Origin: Affinundibacterium amnicola
GTDB taxonomy: Bacteria > Pseudomonadota > Gammaproteobacteria > Burkholderiales > Burkholderiaceae_D
Length of the DNA stretch: 64,000 nucleotides
Assembly: GCF_014284275.1 (NCBI RefSeq)
Contig: NZ_JACOFU010000003.1
Span: forward strand, 62,001 to 126,000
Direction: 5' to 3'
Both the position numbers and the translations under genes were made by a program. Below the pieces are notes generated by a model that saw nothing but the letters and a program-made list of their open reading frames with translations, did no database searches and was not told the DNA's origin. This document shows positions 1-8,058 of this stretch, one piece after another (within the stretch, counting starts at the first letter, position 1; each line of letters opens with the position of its first letter).

Positions 1-64
1 GTCGTGTTTAGAACTAAATCCAAAAGGATTCTGGAAAACCACAGTGAAGCGGGAGAGGGCGGCG

Positions 65-101
65 AAAAAAAAACGTCATCTCAAGAGGGCTTGAGATGAC
101 G
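65..101 (-). terminator. Rho-independent terminator, minus strand
   Basis: A perfect 12-bp inverted repeat (CGTCATCTCAAG at 74-85 and its complement at 90-101) with a 4-base loop is followed, reading the minus strand, by nine T residues (the A run at 65-73). It lies downstream of the minus-strand solute-binding protein gene and probably ends that transcript. The rest of 1-356 holds no convincing gene. Confidence 0.75.
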
Positions 102-356
102 GAAAAGGGAGGTTGAAACAATGTGTACATGCTGACTTGGCTAGCCCGTACAATTGCGTCAAGTGAAGTTTGCAAGTCTTGCTGCGACTTTGCAATTACT
201 TTGGGATAAACGGTGGGTTTTAGCTACTGGAATGCAGAAAATCTGGGATCAAAATGTGTCGGTTTGTCTTAAAAGCATGGTTTCTATTTACAGATACCTG
301 AATCTTTTTCTGGTGTATGACGTCAATCAATTTGAATGTACGCGTGCTGGAACGCG

Positions 357-1112
357 TTATCTATAGGCGTCTATGATTTTTTGATAGCTGCCATTTGCGC
401 GAATCTTTTTTAAACCCTCATTGAATTGCTGACGTAATTCTGGGTTATGAAACACGACGTTATAGGCAGTTTTGGTTTTGATTAGATCGTGAAAAGTCAG
501 TGGTGTTGATGTATCGAATTCTTTCGCCAGCAGGCGTTGATGATGCTCAAAAATTGTCTTGTCAATGATGATCACTTGCACACGATCTGCCCAGAACATT
601 TTGTTTTGACTTAGTTGATTGAATGCTTGATTGTAATTTTTAGGAAAGCTCCCATTCGCATCCGGTCGATAACGCGCTTCAAATTCCGCACCCAGATTTT
701 TCCAGCCATCTTGCCAGATAATGAAGCTGAATTTTGCTAAGTCTTGCATGCTCTTTAGCTCAATTGCTCGGCGACTTTTACTGATCACGACATTTTGAAA
801 TTCTAGATAGGGATCAGAGAAGTACAGTGCACGATCTTGATTATCCTGAACCGTTGCCGCTGCATCGACTTCTTTGTCCTTGACAGCTTTGATCAACCTA
901 ACTTTAGGGATGGTGATAATTTTGATTGTATGGCCTTGCAAGGACATGATATGACGTAATAAATCAATTTCTATGCCCTGATCCAGATTGTCTTTGCGAA
1001 AACAATAGGGTGGCCTGTCGGTGGCAAACGCAATTTTTAGTTCTGCTGCTGTCGTTGTTAGTGGCAGCAATAGCAAACAACAGCTCAACAGTCGATTCAG
1101 GTTTTGCTTCAT
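357..1112 (-). CDS. Periplasmic solute-binding protein, SBP_bac_3 type
   Basis: A 251-residue secreted protein with an N-terminal signal peptide (basic start, LLSCCLLLLPLTTTAA, cleavage near residue 23). The segment starting LKIAFATDRPPYCF and the later DAAATVQDNQDRALYFSDPYLE block match the family-3 extracellular solute-binding fold, which covers amino-acid ABC receptors and related ligand sensors. No permease or ATPase gene is adjacent, so it may be an orphan receptor or an enzyme-less sensor; many such single genes occur in beta-proteobacteria. The ligand cannot be told from sequence. A terminator hairpin lies about 255 bases downstream. Confidence 0.8.
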   Translation of the reverse strand: MKQNLNRLLSCCLLLLPLTTTAAELKIAFATDRPPYCFRKDNLDQGIEIDLLRHIMSLQGHTIKIITIPKVRLIKAVKDKEVDAAATVQDNQDRALYFSDPYLEFQNVVISKSRRAIELKSMQDLAKFSFIIWQDGWKNLGAEFEARYRPDANGSFPKNYNQAFNQLSQNKMFWADRVQVIIIDKTIFEHHQRLLAKEFDTSTPLTFHDLIKTKTAYNVVFHNPELRQQFNEGLKKIRANGSYQKIIDAYR

Positions 1113-1207
1113 AGATTCCTAATCTTCGTCAGCGTAGTACTTGATTGCTCGCGTTTCCTTTTTCATTCTTGAATGGAAGCGCTGTTCACTCAATCAGCCT
1201 AGTTAAT

Positions 1208-3049
1208 TCATTTGCTTTTTGCAATCCACTTCTCCACTTGCGCTTCTAAGATAGGCATCGGTAGTGTACCGTCACCAATCACAATTTCATGAAACTTCGC
1301 TAAACTAAATTGTGCACCTAAAGCTTGCTGTGCGCGTGCCCTTAAATCAAGTATTTTACGTGCACCTATTTTGTAGCTGAGTGCTTGGCCAGGTAAAACC
1401 ATGTAACGCTCAATTTGATTTTTGGCTCTAGCTTCGTTGTAGCCCAAATTTTTCTGCATATAGTCAATGGCCGCTTCACGTGTCCAGCCCTTTGCGTGTA
1501 TTCCGGTATCCACCACTAAGCGCACGGCGCGCATGAGTTCATCGTTGAGATGGCCGAAGTAAGACTCTGGATTGTCATAGAAACCTAGTTCGTGACCTAG
1601 TGTTTCGGAATACAAAGCCCAGCCTTCAGTAAAAGCAGCGCTGTTGAGGTTTTCAGTATTGAATTTGCGGAACTTGGGTAAATCAATTTCCTTCAATAAC
1701 GCGGCGTGCAAATGATGTCCAGGTTGGCCTTCGTGTAAAAATAAAGTCACCATGCCGACCCGGCTATATTTTTTGGGGTCGTTGACCACGGGCCAGAAGA
1801 TGCCTGGGTGTGAACCGTCGGCTGATGGTGGTGTGTAATGATCTGATGCAGTGGCACGGCTCAGTTCAGGCTCTAGCTGCAATTCCATTTTGCCTTTCGG
1901 TAGCAAGCTAAACAAATTGGGCAATTTCTTTTGAACTTGCACATCAATTTGGCGATAGGCATCTAAGATTTCTGTATCGCTAGTAAATGATTTAAATTTA
2001 TCTTGCGCGCTGACCCACTGTGGCAAATCAATCGCTGCACCGGTATAACCCAGTTTTGGACCAAGTTCTGCCCACTGCTGTTGAATTCGCGCGACCTCTT
2101 GTAAGCCAAGGGCGTGGATCTGATCAGGCGTTAAATCGGTCGTGGTGTTATTTTTAATCCGCATTTGGTACCATGCTGCGCCATTCGGCAAGGCACTGTA
2201 ACCGCTAGTGTCACGTCCTGCGGCCAGATAGTCCGTCTCTAAAAAATGTACCAGTCTTTGCAAGGCTGGTGTGAGCTTGGTGCGGATTGTTTGATTATAG
2301 GCTTTGGTCAGTTTTTGCTTATCTGCTGTTGAAAAATGGGCAGGTAAATTTTTGATTGGCGTATAAAAAATACTTGCTTCCGCGTTGGCATTTGGCAGTG
2401 CTTTAAATTGCGGCAACATTGCTAGCGTGATTGCTTTGGGTTGTACGATACCGCGCTGTATGCCTTCACGCATATTCTTAATCGCCTGTTCTATCCAAGC
2501 CGGCAGCACATTTAAGCGCGCCAGATACGCGTAGTATTGCGGTACAGTTTTTAATGCCTGCGAACCATCACCTCCAGCAAAATTAGCCAAGGTACTTGGC
2601 ACATTGTCCATTTGGTTAATCGGCAGCAAATGTTCGGGGAAATGTTCAAGGTGCAATGCACTGTCTAGCTCATAAGCGAGCAAATCATAATTTAACTGAT
2701 CTTTCTCATTGAGTTGCGTGCGTGCGATCTTTTTCAATTGCGCCTGCATTTTGTGCATCAACGCAAATTGTTTAGCGCGGTTTTGCGGCGCGATACTGAT
2801 CGCCAATTGGCTGTCGTAACGGTTATCGCCATTAATGCTAGCGAATAAAAGCGGATCAAATTTGGCGCGAGATTCGTAGAACGCATCTGCTAACTGGTCT
2901 AGCTGTTTTTTGCTTGCTACGTGGCTGGTTTCTATTTTAGCCGCGACGCCAGCTTGTGCCGTGACATACATCGCTGGTGTGAATAGGCTTGCGCCAGAGA
3001 GTAGGGCAATGCTCAAATAACTTAGTTGCCAGCGTTTCTTGAATGCCAT
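1208..3049 (-). CDS. DUF885 family putative secreted metallopeptidase-like protein
   Basis: This 613-residue protein begins with a signal-like segment (LSYLSIALLSGASLFTPAMYVTAQA). Near residue 440 it carries HEGQPGHHLH, the conserved histidine-rich motif of the DUF885 family, followed by NSAAFTEGWALYSETLG with the conserved Glu. The motif resembles a zinc-peptidase active site and family members are often described as putative peptidases, but the substrate is not known to me. Length is normal for the family. It is followed 95 bases later on the same strand by the solute-binding protein; whether the two are co-transcribed is unclear. Confidence 0.85.
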   Translation of the reverse strand: MAFKKRWQLSYLSIALLSGASLFTPAMYVTAQAGVAAKIETSHVASKKQLDQLADAFYESRAKFDPLLFASINGDNRYDSQLAISIAPQNRAKQFALMHKMQAQLKKIARTQLNEKDQLNYDLLAYELDSALHLEHFPEHLLPINQMDNVPSTLANFAGGDGSQALKTVPQYYAYLARLNVLPAWIEQAIKNMREGIQRGIVQPKAITLAMLPQFKALPNANAEASIFYTPIKNLPAHFSTADKQKLTKAYNQTIRTKLTPALQRLVHFLETDYLAAGRDTSGYSALPNGAAWYQMRIKNNTTTDLTPDQIHALGLQEVARIQQQWAELGPKLGYTGAAIDLPQWVSAQDKFKSFTSDTEILDAYRQIDVQVQKKLPNLFSLLPKGKMELQLEPELSRATASDHYTPPSADGSHPGIFWPVVNDPKKYSRVGMVTLFLHEGQPGHHLHAALLKEIDLPKFRKFNTENLNSAAFTEGWALYSETLGHELGFYDNPESYFGHLNDELMRAVRLVVDTGIHAKGWTREAAIDYMQKNLGYNEARAKNQIERYMVLPGQALSYKIGARKILDLRARAQQALGAQFSLAKFHEIVIGDGTLPMPILEAQVEKWIAKSK

Positions 3050-3324
3050 GAAGTATCCTGTGCTTGAATGGTAGGTTTGATCTGGTGACTGAAATTGTGT
3101 AAAGCTTACGAGAGTTGATCTTGAACTGGTTCTGCGCTTGGCGATGACATCTTAGAATACCGCAATTTTTGCTCTTAGAGCATGAAAGTAGGCTTGTAGA
3201 CAACACTTGACTTGATCTTGGTAAGAAAGTGTTCAGTCCTGTAATTTTTTGTAAAAAGAACTGTGGCATATCTAGCAGCGAATTAAGCTAAATGCATCCT
3301 CTTCTTTCTATATTTAGGTGATTT

Positions 3325-4455
3325 ATGTCGATAACGCTAGTTTCCCGCAAACCTTTCATCGCACGCAAACTCACTTTGCTAGTCGCTACTGTATTTTGTA
3401 GCGCTTGCGGTGGCGGTAGTGCAAGTAGCAATCCAAATCCTGGCACTCCAACTACACCTGGTACGCCTGGCAGCACTTGCTCGGTGACGCAATTAGAATC
3501 AGATATGAACACTCAATTGGCGCAGTTGGTCAGCGACACTGATTTCTCATTTGGTGTTGAACGTGACGATGGTCGCCGTTACGTCTACCAACGAGGCAGC
3601 TCGCGTATGCAGACGTCATATGAATCCGCCTCCACGTCCAAGCTAGTTAGCGCTGTGATTATTTTGCGTTTAGTGGAACAAGGCTATCTTAAATTGGAAG
3701 ATAAGCCGCAAGACCGCATCGCCACTTGGCCAATTACGACGAGTTCGCCATTAGCAACGATGAACTTAGCGAACTTGTTGAGTTTCACTTCTGGTTTAAC
3801 TGAAGAGCCTTTATGTGTGAATGCTGGCTTCATCAATTTTGAATCTTGCGTCAACACCATCGCAAACGCTAACGCGAGCAATCAAATCACTCCAGGCAGT
3901 GAATTCTATTACGCCAGCACGCATCTGCAAGTGGCTGGCTTAATGGCGATCAAAGCGCGCGGTGTGCCTTCGTGGCAAGAAGTTTTCAGTGAGTTTAAAC
4001 AACAGACAGGATTGTTTAAAAATGCGAGTTATGACTTACCTTCATTAAACAATCCACGCTTGGCGGGCGGTATGCATTGGACAGGAGAAGAATATCTCGA
4101 CTTTCTCTCTGCGCTCAAAAAAGGACGCCTGCTGAACGCGACCTTAATGTCACAGTTACTGGTAGATCGCACCGCGACGGCAAAGCTTGTTTACTCACCT
4201 GCTGCTGCGTTGGGAGAGGTATGGCATTACGGTCTCGGTTATTGGCATGAATGTCAAAGCACCAGTTTTAACTGTGCACCAGCGACACGTATTTCCAGCC
4301 CGGGCGCTTATGGCGCTTACCCATTTTGGGACAGAAGCAAATCCTATGTCGGCATACTCGCTAGACAAGGAGAGCTCGGTACATTTACAAAAGGCGCGGC
4401 ATTGGAGCGAGCGATACGACCTAAGGTAGAGGCTTGGTTGGCTTGTGCGGGGTGA
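3325..4455 (+). CDS. Lipoprotein serine hydrolase, class C beta-lactamase-like
   Basis: A 376-residue protein with a lipoprotein signal (lipobox VFCSAC, Cys followed by Gly-rich and Ser/Pro/Thr-rich linker GTPTTPGTPGS). The motif STSK around residues 103-106 fits the SxxK serine-lysine catalytic pair of the beta-lactamase/penicillin-binding-protein superfamily, in the context ASTSKLVSAVIILRLVEQGYLKLEDK, which is typical of beta-lactamase-family esterases and DD-peptidases. A YYAS segment could supply the second-motif Tyr. True beta-lactamase activity is not implied. It is transcribed away from the DUF885 gene; the 275 bases between them hold the divergent promoters. Its stop lies about 22 bases from the end of the integrase remnant, which converges on it. 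Confidence 0.82.
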   Translation: MSITLVSRKPFIARKLTLLVATVFCSACGGGSASSNPNPGTPTTPGTPGSTCSVTQLESDMNTQLAQLVSDTDFSFGVERDDGRRYVYQRGSSRMQTSYESASTSKLVSAVIILRLVEQGYLKLEDKPQDRIATWPITTSSPLATMNLANLLSFTSGLTEEPLCVNAGFINFESCVNTIANANASNQITPGSEFYYASTHLQVAGLMAIKARGVPSWQEVFSEFKQQTGLFKNASYDLPSLNNPRLAGGMHWTGEEYLDFLSALKKGRLLNATLMSQLLVDRTATAKLVYSPAAALGEVWHYGLGYWHECQSTSFNCAPATRISSPGAYGAYPFWDRSKSYVGILARQGELGTFTKGAALERAIRPKVEAWLACAG

Positions 4456-4476
4456 TGGGTATTTGCATCAAACGAG

Positions 4477-4940
4477 TCAACAAGTTGCCTCATTGAGTCT
4501 CATCCCTGTACCGTATAACAGCTTCGCTAATAACAAATGCACGTCTGACAAATGAGAAAACAATGTACTGACATCTTCCGTAGACAGCACGACTGGCAAG
4601 CGATGACTGCTACGAGGTTTACCAATCTCAGTGAGCCAAGGCAGATCAATACGAAGAACGTGTTTGTATAAAAATAGAAGTGCGGCCAGTGCTTACTTGT
4701 GCTTGCTTATGCGTCGATGTCGATGCAGTTTTCTCATTGGCGAGATAACTCAAAAAAGGCCGCCGCTTCTACCGCCCCCATGTCTTTGGGATGCCTAAGT
4801 TGATGAAAGCGAATATAGGATCGACACCAATACACATACACTTGTTCAGTGCTGGCGCTATAGTGTTTATACCAAATTGCTTCCTTGACGCGATCCAGAA
4901 GCTTGGTAGAATGCAAAGGGATTGCAGTGTCGGTTTTCAT
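4477..4940 (-). pseudogene. intI: Integron integrase remnant (intI), frameshifted and truncated
   Basis: The first 68 codons encode the N-terminal SAM-like DNA-binding domain typical of integron integrases (LLDRVKEAIWYKHYSASTEQ, then YVYWCRSYIRFHQLRHPKDMG). Translation in shifted frames recovers the continuation: dropping one T in the run near 4750-4757 gives AFLSYLANEKTASTSTHKQA; skipping about 10 bases near 4690-4700 gives [19 protein letters not shown], later [10 protein letters not shown], and [12 protein letters not shown], which holds the first catalytic Arg box. It stops at 4477, so the HxxR box, the integron-specific insert and the catalytic Tyr are missing. The gene is therefore dead by at least two frameshifts and a 3' deletion. 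Its divergent orientation relative to the cassettes is the normal integron layout. Confidence 0.88.
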
Positions 4941-5077
4941 AGAAAATTAATACTGATTAAATATACGGTATATCTATGAAGAGCCTTACTGCAAAAGGGT
5001 TTTAAGAATATTTTTAAAATTTTTATGCGAACTGTGTCGGTTTTATTCGACAAACGGTCGCGGAAAACAAGTTAGAC
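4941..5077 (+). other. attI region and first cassette insertion point
   Basis: This 137-base stretch lies between the start of the intI remnant and the first cassette and occupies the place of attI and the integrase promoter. It ends in GTTAGAC (5071-5077), which fits the core-site consensus GTTRRRY; recombination is expected between G5071 and T5072. TTAGAC at the left edge is the exact complement of the R'' box GTCTAAC of the attC that ends cassette 1, as expected for an inserted cassette. The accessory integrase-binding sites of attI and the Pc promoter were not resolved by eye. Confidence 0.75.
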
Positions 5078-5099
5078 ATCTTTAGTACAGGGAGGTACT

Positions 5100-6005
5100 G
5101 TGGAGCACATTGAGAAAGTCATCATCGGCTTGATTCTCTTTATCGTGACTTCGGTAGTGGCGTACTTGTTCCGCATGCGCCAGCTGTATGCCGCCGCCCC
5201 AAAGCTGTATCGGCATGCCCCAATTTCTCGCGCGGGGTCTCTATGCGAACTTATCGTTTACAACAAAGGAAATCAGGCGGAGGAAAGCATCCAGGTGGCG
5301 CTTGATCCTGATCTAAAGCTCGAACTTCTTGCCTCTAGCTCAAGCGATATCAGTCTTGAGTCAGCCACCCTCAAAGTTGACAGGCTGCACAAAGGCTGTG
5401 AGGCGTCCGCAATGTTGCTTGTGGAGAACGGCCTTCTAGATCACACAAAGATTCTTTCCGTTTCATCCAAGGCCAAGAAGGGAACGGTCTGCAAGAAGGT
5501 CTCCGACGTACCTCCGAACTTCGCGCTCACGTTTCTCTTTTTTGCATTCCTGATCGGCTTTTTCCCAGCCATGATCTACGGCATCAAGGTCTATGAGTCA
5601 CTCAACGCTAGCTACGTCGAATATCGACTCCGAGAGCCCTATAAAGCCGGATGGTCCAACTTGGCAAGCTACCACGCGTCTGACCTGCGCACGAGCTACA
5701 GCGATCAAGAGTTTCCTATTCGAGCATCCAGCCGCCAAGCAGAATCAAGCAAGAAGACCGACCTTACCTTTGAGGTCTACAACAAGACCGCTCTTCCGAT
5801 GACGGTCTATGTGGATCTTCAAGGCAAGCGAGAGATCGGCTCGCCCTACTTCGCTAGCGTTGAGGTGGCTCCCATGTCCAAGGGGACACTTGCCGTAAGA
5901 GAGCCGGAGCCATCAAGTGAAGCGTCCCCGTCAAAGCTAGAGTTCTCAATCAAGTCCGGAAGCGAGTTTGTGCACGGGTTACTGTTCGAGTCGGCGCGAA
6001 AGTAG
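5100..6005 (+). CDS. Cassette 1: two-TM membrane protein of unknown function
   Basis: A 301-residue protein read from a GTG at 5100, preceded by GGAGG at 5091-5095. Segment one is an N-terminal membrane helix (VIIGLILFIVTSVVAYLF); then comes a soluble domain of about 120 residues with beta-rich character (LCELIVYNKGNQAEESIQVA, resembling a CARDB/fibronectin-like fold, an inference only), a second helix near residues 141-161 (FALTFLFFAFLIGFFPAMIYG) and a C-terminal soluble domain. Neither soluble domain is recognised. The gene fills an integron cassette: it begins 28 bases after the insertion point and ends 25 bases before attC1. Its base composition is richer in G+C than the flanking chromosome, suggesting import. 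Defence is possible given its neighbour but is not shown. Confidence 0.75.
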   Translation: MEHIEKVIIGLILFIVTSVVAYLFRMRQLYAAAPKLYRHAPISRAGSLCELIVYNKGNQAEESIQVALDPDLKLELLASSSSDISLESATLKVDRLHKGCEASAMLLVENGLLDHTKILSVSSKAKKGTVCKKVSDVPPNFALTFLFFAFLIGFFPAMIYGIKVYESLNASYVEYRLREPYKAGWSNLASYHASDLRTSYSDQEFPIRASSRQAESSKKTDLTFEVYNKTALPMTVYVDLQGKREIGSPYFASVEVAPMSKGTLAVREPEPSSEASPSKLEFSIKSGSEFVHGLLFESARK

Positions 6006-6030
6006 GCGCGATTTTTTAACGACCCGAGAT

Positions 6031-6102
6031 GTCTAACCACTCCATCGAGAGGACGCCACAAGGGCTGCGCCCTTACGTCGCCTCTCATGTCAAACGTTAG
6101 GC
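6031..6102 (+). other. attC site 1 (72 bp)
   Basis: R'' is GTCTAAC (6031-6037) and R' is GTTAGGC (6096-6102). Inside, CATCGAGAGG-ACG pairs imperfectly with CGTCGCCTCTC-ATG with unpaired bases as in attC hairpins, and AAGGGC-TGC-GCCCTT forms the terminal hairpin. The R' box belongs to the next cassette and matches that cassette's own R'' (GCCTAAC), which supports a real cassette junction. Confidence 0.88.
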
Positions 6103-6107
6103 CGCAT

Positions 6108-6986
6108 ATGACACGACGTTCTCTCTGGCGCGTTACGAAAGAACTGAACGCCGATGGGCGACTTGCGCTCTTTGTCGGAGCAGGAGTCTCCATGGGGTGC
6201 GGCCTGCCTGGGTGGGGCGAACTTGTCTCGCGCGTGCTGAAAGCAACCTGGAATGATCAGCCTGAACTCGCAGCACTCCTGCTTAGAGACAAGAACATTC
6301 TCGCCGCCCGATATGCGCGACAGAAGGCTGGCGCCAAGTTCAATCGCATCGTTCACGGAGCTCTGTACCAGGACGACGTCGAGCTTTCGCGATGCATATG
6401 GGCTATCGCACGGTCGGGAGTGCGTCAGATCTGCACATTCAACTTCGATGACTTGCTCGCCGAGGCACTACTCACCGAGGGACGAGAGTGCGTCATTGCT
6501 ACACCGGACGAACCCTTTCAAACAACGCATGAAGGCAGCACGGTCTATCACCTGCATGGCATCCTGCCGCGTTTGTACAGGGATGGCGAACTCGATGCCG
6601 CCAAGATCGTCTTCTCAGAAGACGACTATCACAACCTGTACTCTGACCCGTACTCTTGGGCGAACATTGCTCAACTCTCACTGCTTACGAGCAAGTCAGT
6701 CCTTTTCGTAGGGCTGTCGATGCAGGACCCGAATCTGCGTCGGCTGATCGACATATCACGTGGAAGGGGTTTCACTAATCAACACTTCGCGGTTTTTCGA
6801 GATCCGACCGCTCGATGCTCGCCTGCTGATCTTGAAGAGTACAAGCGTCTGCGCAAGCTCATCGAGATAGACATGAAGAGCTTGGGGGTTGCGACATGGT
6901 TCGTCGACTCTCATGAGAAGGTTGCTGAAATCATCGAGACAATCGCAGTTGAGCCATCATCGAACTTGAGCGTGAATGTGGCCTAA
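6108..6986 (+). CDS. Cassette 2: stand-alone SIR2-family protein
   Basis: A 292-residue protein of the SIR2/SIR2_2 group. Visible motifs: LFVGAGVS near residues 21-28 (NAD-binding GAGxS), TFNFDDLL near 110-117 (the family's TxNxDxL motif), YHLHG near 147-151 (candidate catalytic His), and VLFVGLSMQDPNLRRLI in the C-terminal part, typical of bacterial SIR2-like NADase/ADP-ribosyl-hydrolase domains. There is no effector or sensor domain beyond SIR2. Such domains are frequent in antiphage systems (Thoeris, DSR and others), where they deplete NAD; that role here is inference. An upstream ATG at 6087 lies inside attC1, before the recombination point, so the ATG at 6108 is preferred. The stop codon overlaps the R'' box of the next attC. 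Confidence 0.85.
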   Translation: MTRRSLWRVTKELNADGRLALFVGAGVSMGCGLPGWGELVSRVLKATWNDQPELAALLLRDKNILAARYARQKAGAKFNRIVHGALYQDDVELSRCIWAIARSGVRQICTFNFDDLLAEALLTEGRECVIATPDEPFQTTHEGSTVYHLHGILPRLYRDGELDAAKIVFSEDDYHNLYSDPYSWANIAQLSLLTSKSVLFVGLSMQDPNLRRLIDISRGRGFTNQHFAVFRDPTARCSPADLEEYKRLRKLIEIDMKSLGVATWFVDSHEKVAEIIETIAVEPSSNLSVNVA

Positions 6987-7012
6987 CCCCTCGCTCAAGC
7001 TGAGCGTTAAGC
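6981..7012 (+). other. attC site 2, unusually short (32 bp)
   Basis: R'' GCCTAAC (6981-6987) and R' GTTAAGC (7006-7012) are separated by only 18 bases, in which GCTCA and TGAGC form a 5-bp stem around an AGC loop. The usual spacers and variable terminal hairpin are missing. R'' is the exact complement of cassette 2's left border GTTAGGC, so the site is genuine although minimal. Confidence 0.78.
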
Positions 7013-7026
7013 ATCAGGAAACCGGC

Positions 7027-7410
7027 ATGTTTGAAATATTTAGAAAGAAAACTTCTATCGCAACGAATAAATTGTTTCGAATAACTTTGCATATTGGACG
7101 CGGATCAAACACGGAAATGCCTGCACACCTTGTCGGAGCATTTGTTCCTGTTTTTGTAGGCGCGATTGATCACGAGTCGGCCGCAATCATGGCCGTAAAA
7201 AGTTTGACAAAGAACGGATACGAGTTTATTGATATAGCTGATGGAAAAATTGACGAACTCGATCCCAATAAATGGAATATTTTTGTAAGCGAGGCTTGGT
7301 CAGATTACGCATCAATCTTTCCGACTCAAGAAAAGGTGCTTGCTGATCTTTCCAACGAGCTTTTTTTCACTGGACCATTTTCAAGTTATGAAAGCAATAA
7401 AACGGCTTAA
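7027..7410 (+). CDS. Cassette 3: small unknown protein
   Basis: A 127-residue protein starting at ATG 7027, 15 bases after the R' box of attC2. It begins MFEIFRKKTS and has a mixed alpha/beta character with FRITLHIGRG, VPVFVGAIDHESAAIMAVKSL and WNIFVSEAWSDYASIFP segments; no signal peptide or membrane helix is visible. I do not recognise the family. It is AT-richer than cassettes 1 and 2, so the three cassettes appear to have different origins. Its stop codon overlaps GCTTAAC (7405-7411), the R'' box that complements the cassette's left border GTTAAGC. An in-frame ATG further upstream (6976) lies in the preceding cassette and is rejected. Confidence 0.7.
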   Translation: MFEIFRKKTSIATNKLFRITLHIGRGSNTEMPAHLVGAFVPVFVGAIDHESAAIMAVKSLTKNGYEFIDIADGKIDELDPNKWNIFVSEAWSDYASIFPTQEKVLADLSNELFFTGPFSSYESNKTA

Positions 7411-7460
7411 CAAGTCGGTCGGCTAGGGAGCGCCAATGGCGGTTTTCGTATTTGTTAATT
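7405..7460 (+). other. Degenerate attC 3 at the end of the cassette array
   Basis: GCTTAAC (7405-7411) is the correct R'' for cassette 3. A small hairpin (CGCC-AAT-GGCG, 7431-7441) follows, but no clean GTTRRRY box is found in the next 150 bases; GTTAATT at 7454 breaks the consensus. The site looks eroded or cut by deletion, so the array probably ends here. Confidence 0.55.
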
Positions 7461-7731
7461 TTCTGGTGTTGGCGATCCCGGCACCTCTGCGCGAGGTACA
7501 AATTGGTAGCGTACCGACCAGAAACTATCAACGCTGCTGAGCGTGTCGTGATGTTAAAAGACGGGCTTGCATTGGAAGTTCGTACCGCAGCGAACTCCGC
7601 CGCAAATAGTCATGTTGCGAAGGGCGAAGAGGAAGCTTTGGTGGCATGATTGATTTCAGCGCGAAGGCTATTCATCCGATTAAAATTCAGCTATGGTTAT
7701 TGAATTCTGATTAACGATATTGGCGAGCAAG
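7461..7731. other. Stretch without a recognisable gene
   Basis: Between the array end and the next small ORF there is only a 65-codon open frame (7452-7649, plus) whose second half reads like coding sequence (ERVVMLKDGLALEVRTAANS) but matches nothing I recognise. It may be a gene fragment cut by integron loss, or chance. Confidence 0.35.
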
Positions 7732-8001
7732 ATGGATAAAACATTTTTTTTACCTGCGCAGACTTTGGTGCTCTTTCTATTGTCAATGTCTTTGCTGCCT
7801 TGGCTGCTTAAACGAGGCTATTGGGCTTTGTCAGTGATCCTACCCTTATCTGTCTTTTTGATTTTTGCACTACTCAATCCCAATAATTTCGATTTTATTC
7901 AACGGCTTTGGCGTGGATTGGGAATCGGGATCGTTAGTGTGGCATCGGGTTTTGCGTTCTTCTATCTATCGAAACGTACAACGAAAAATTCGAAGTCGTA
8001 A
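7732..8001 (+). CDS. Small membrane protein, unknown function
   Basis: An 89-residue hydrophobic protein starting at ATG 7732 (a TTG four codons upstream is possible). Three predicted membrane segments: LVLFLLSMSLLPWLL, WALSVILPLSVFLIFALL and LGIGIVSVASGFAFFYL, with a basic tail (SKRTTKNSKS). Nothing in the sequence points to a function. It lies just past the fossil integron and converges on the deacetylase gene. Confidence 0.5.
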   Translation: MDKTFFLPAQTLVLFLLSMSLLPWLLKRGYWALSVILPLSVFLIFALLNPNNFDFIQRLWRGLGIGIVSVASGFAFFYLSKRTTKNSKS

Positions 8002-8058
8002 AGATAAGCGTGAAGTAAAGCTTCTTTGAAGTTCTTGCGCTGCACGTGCTATTTCTAC

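Noticed and set aside
154-366. 70-codon plus-strand open frame near the window start
   Set aside because: No family resemblance, no clear ribosome site, and it overlaps the end of the solute-binding protein gene.
2937-3269. 110-codon minus-strand frame overlapping the DUF885 start
   Set aside because: It overlaps the well-supported signal-peptide end of DUF885 in another frame and has no coding character.
6087-6107. Upstream ATG for the SIR2 gene
   Set aside because: It lies before the recombination point in attC1 and so belongs to the previous cassette.
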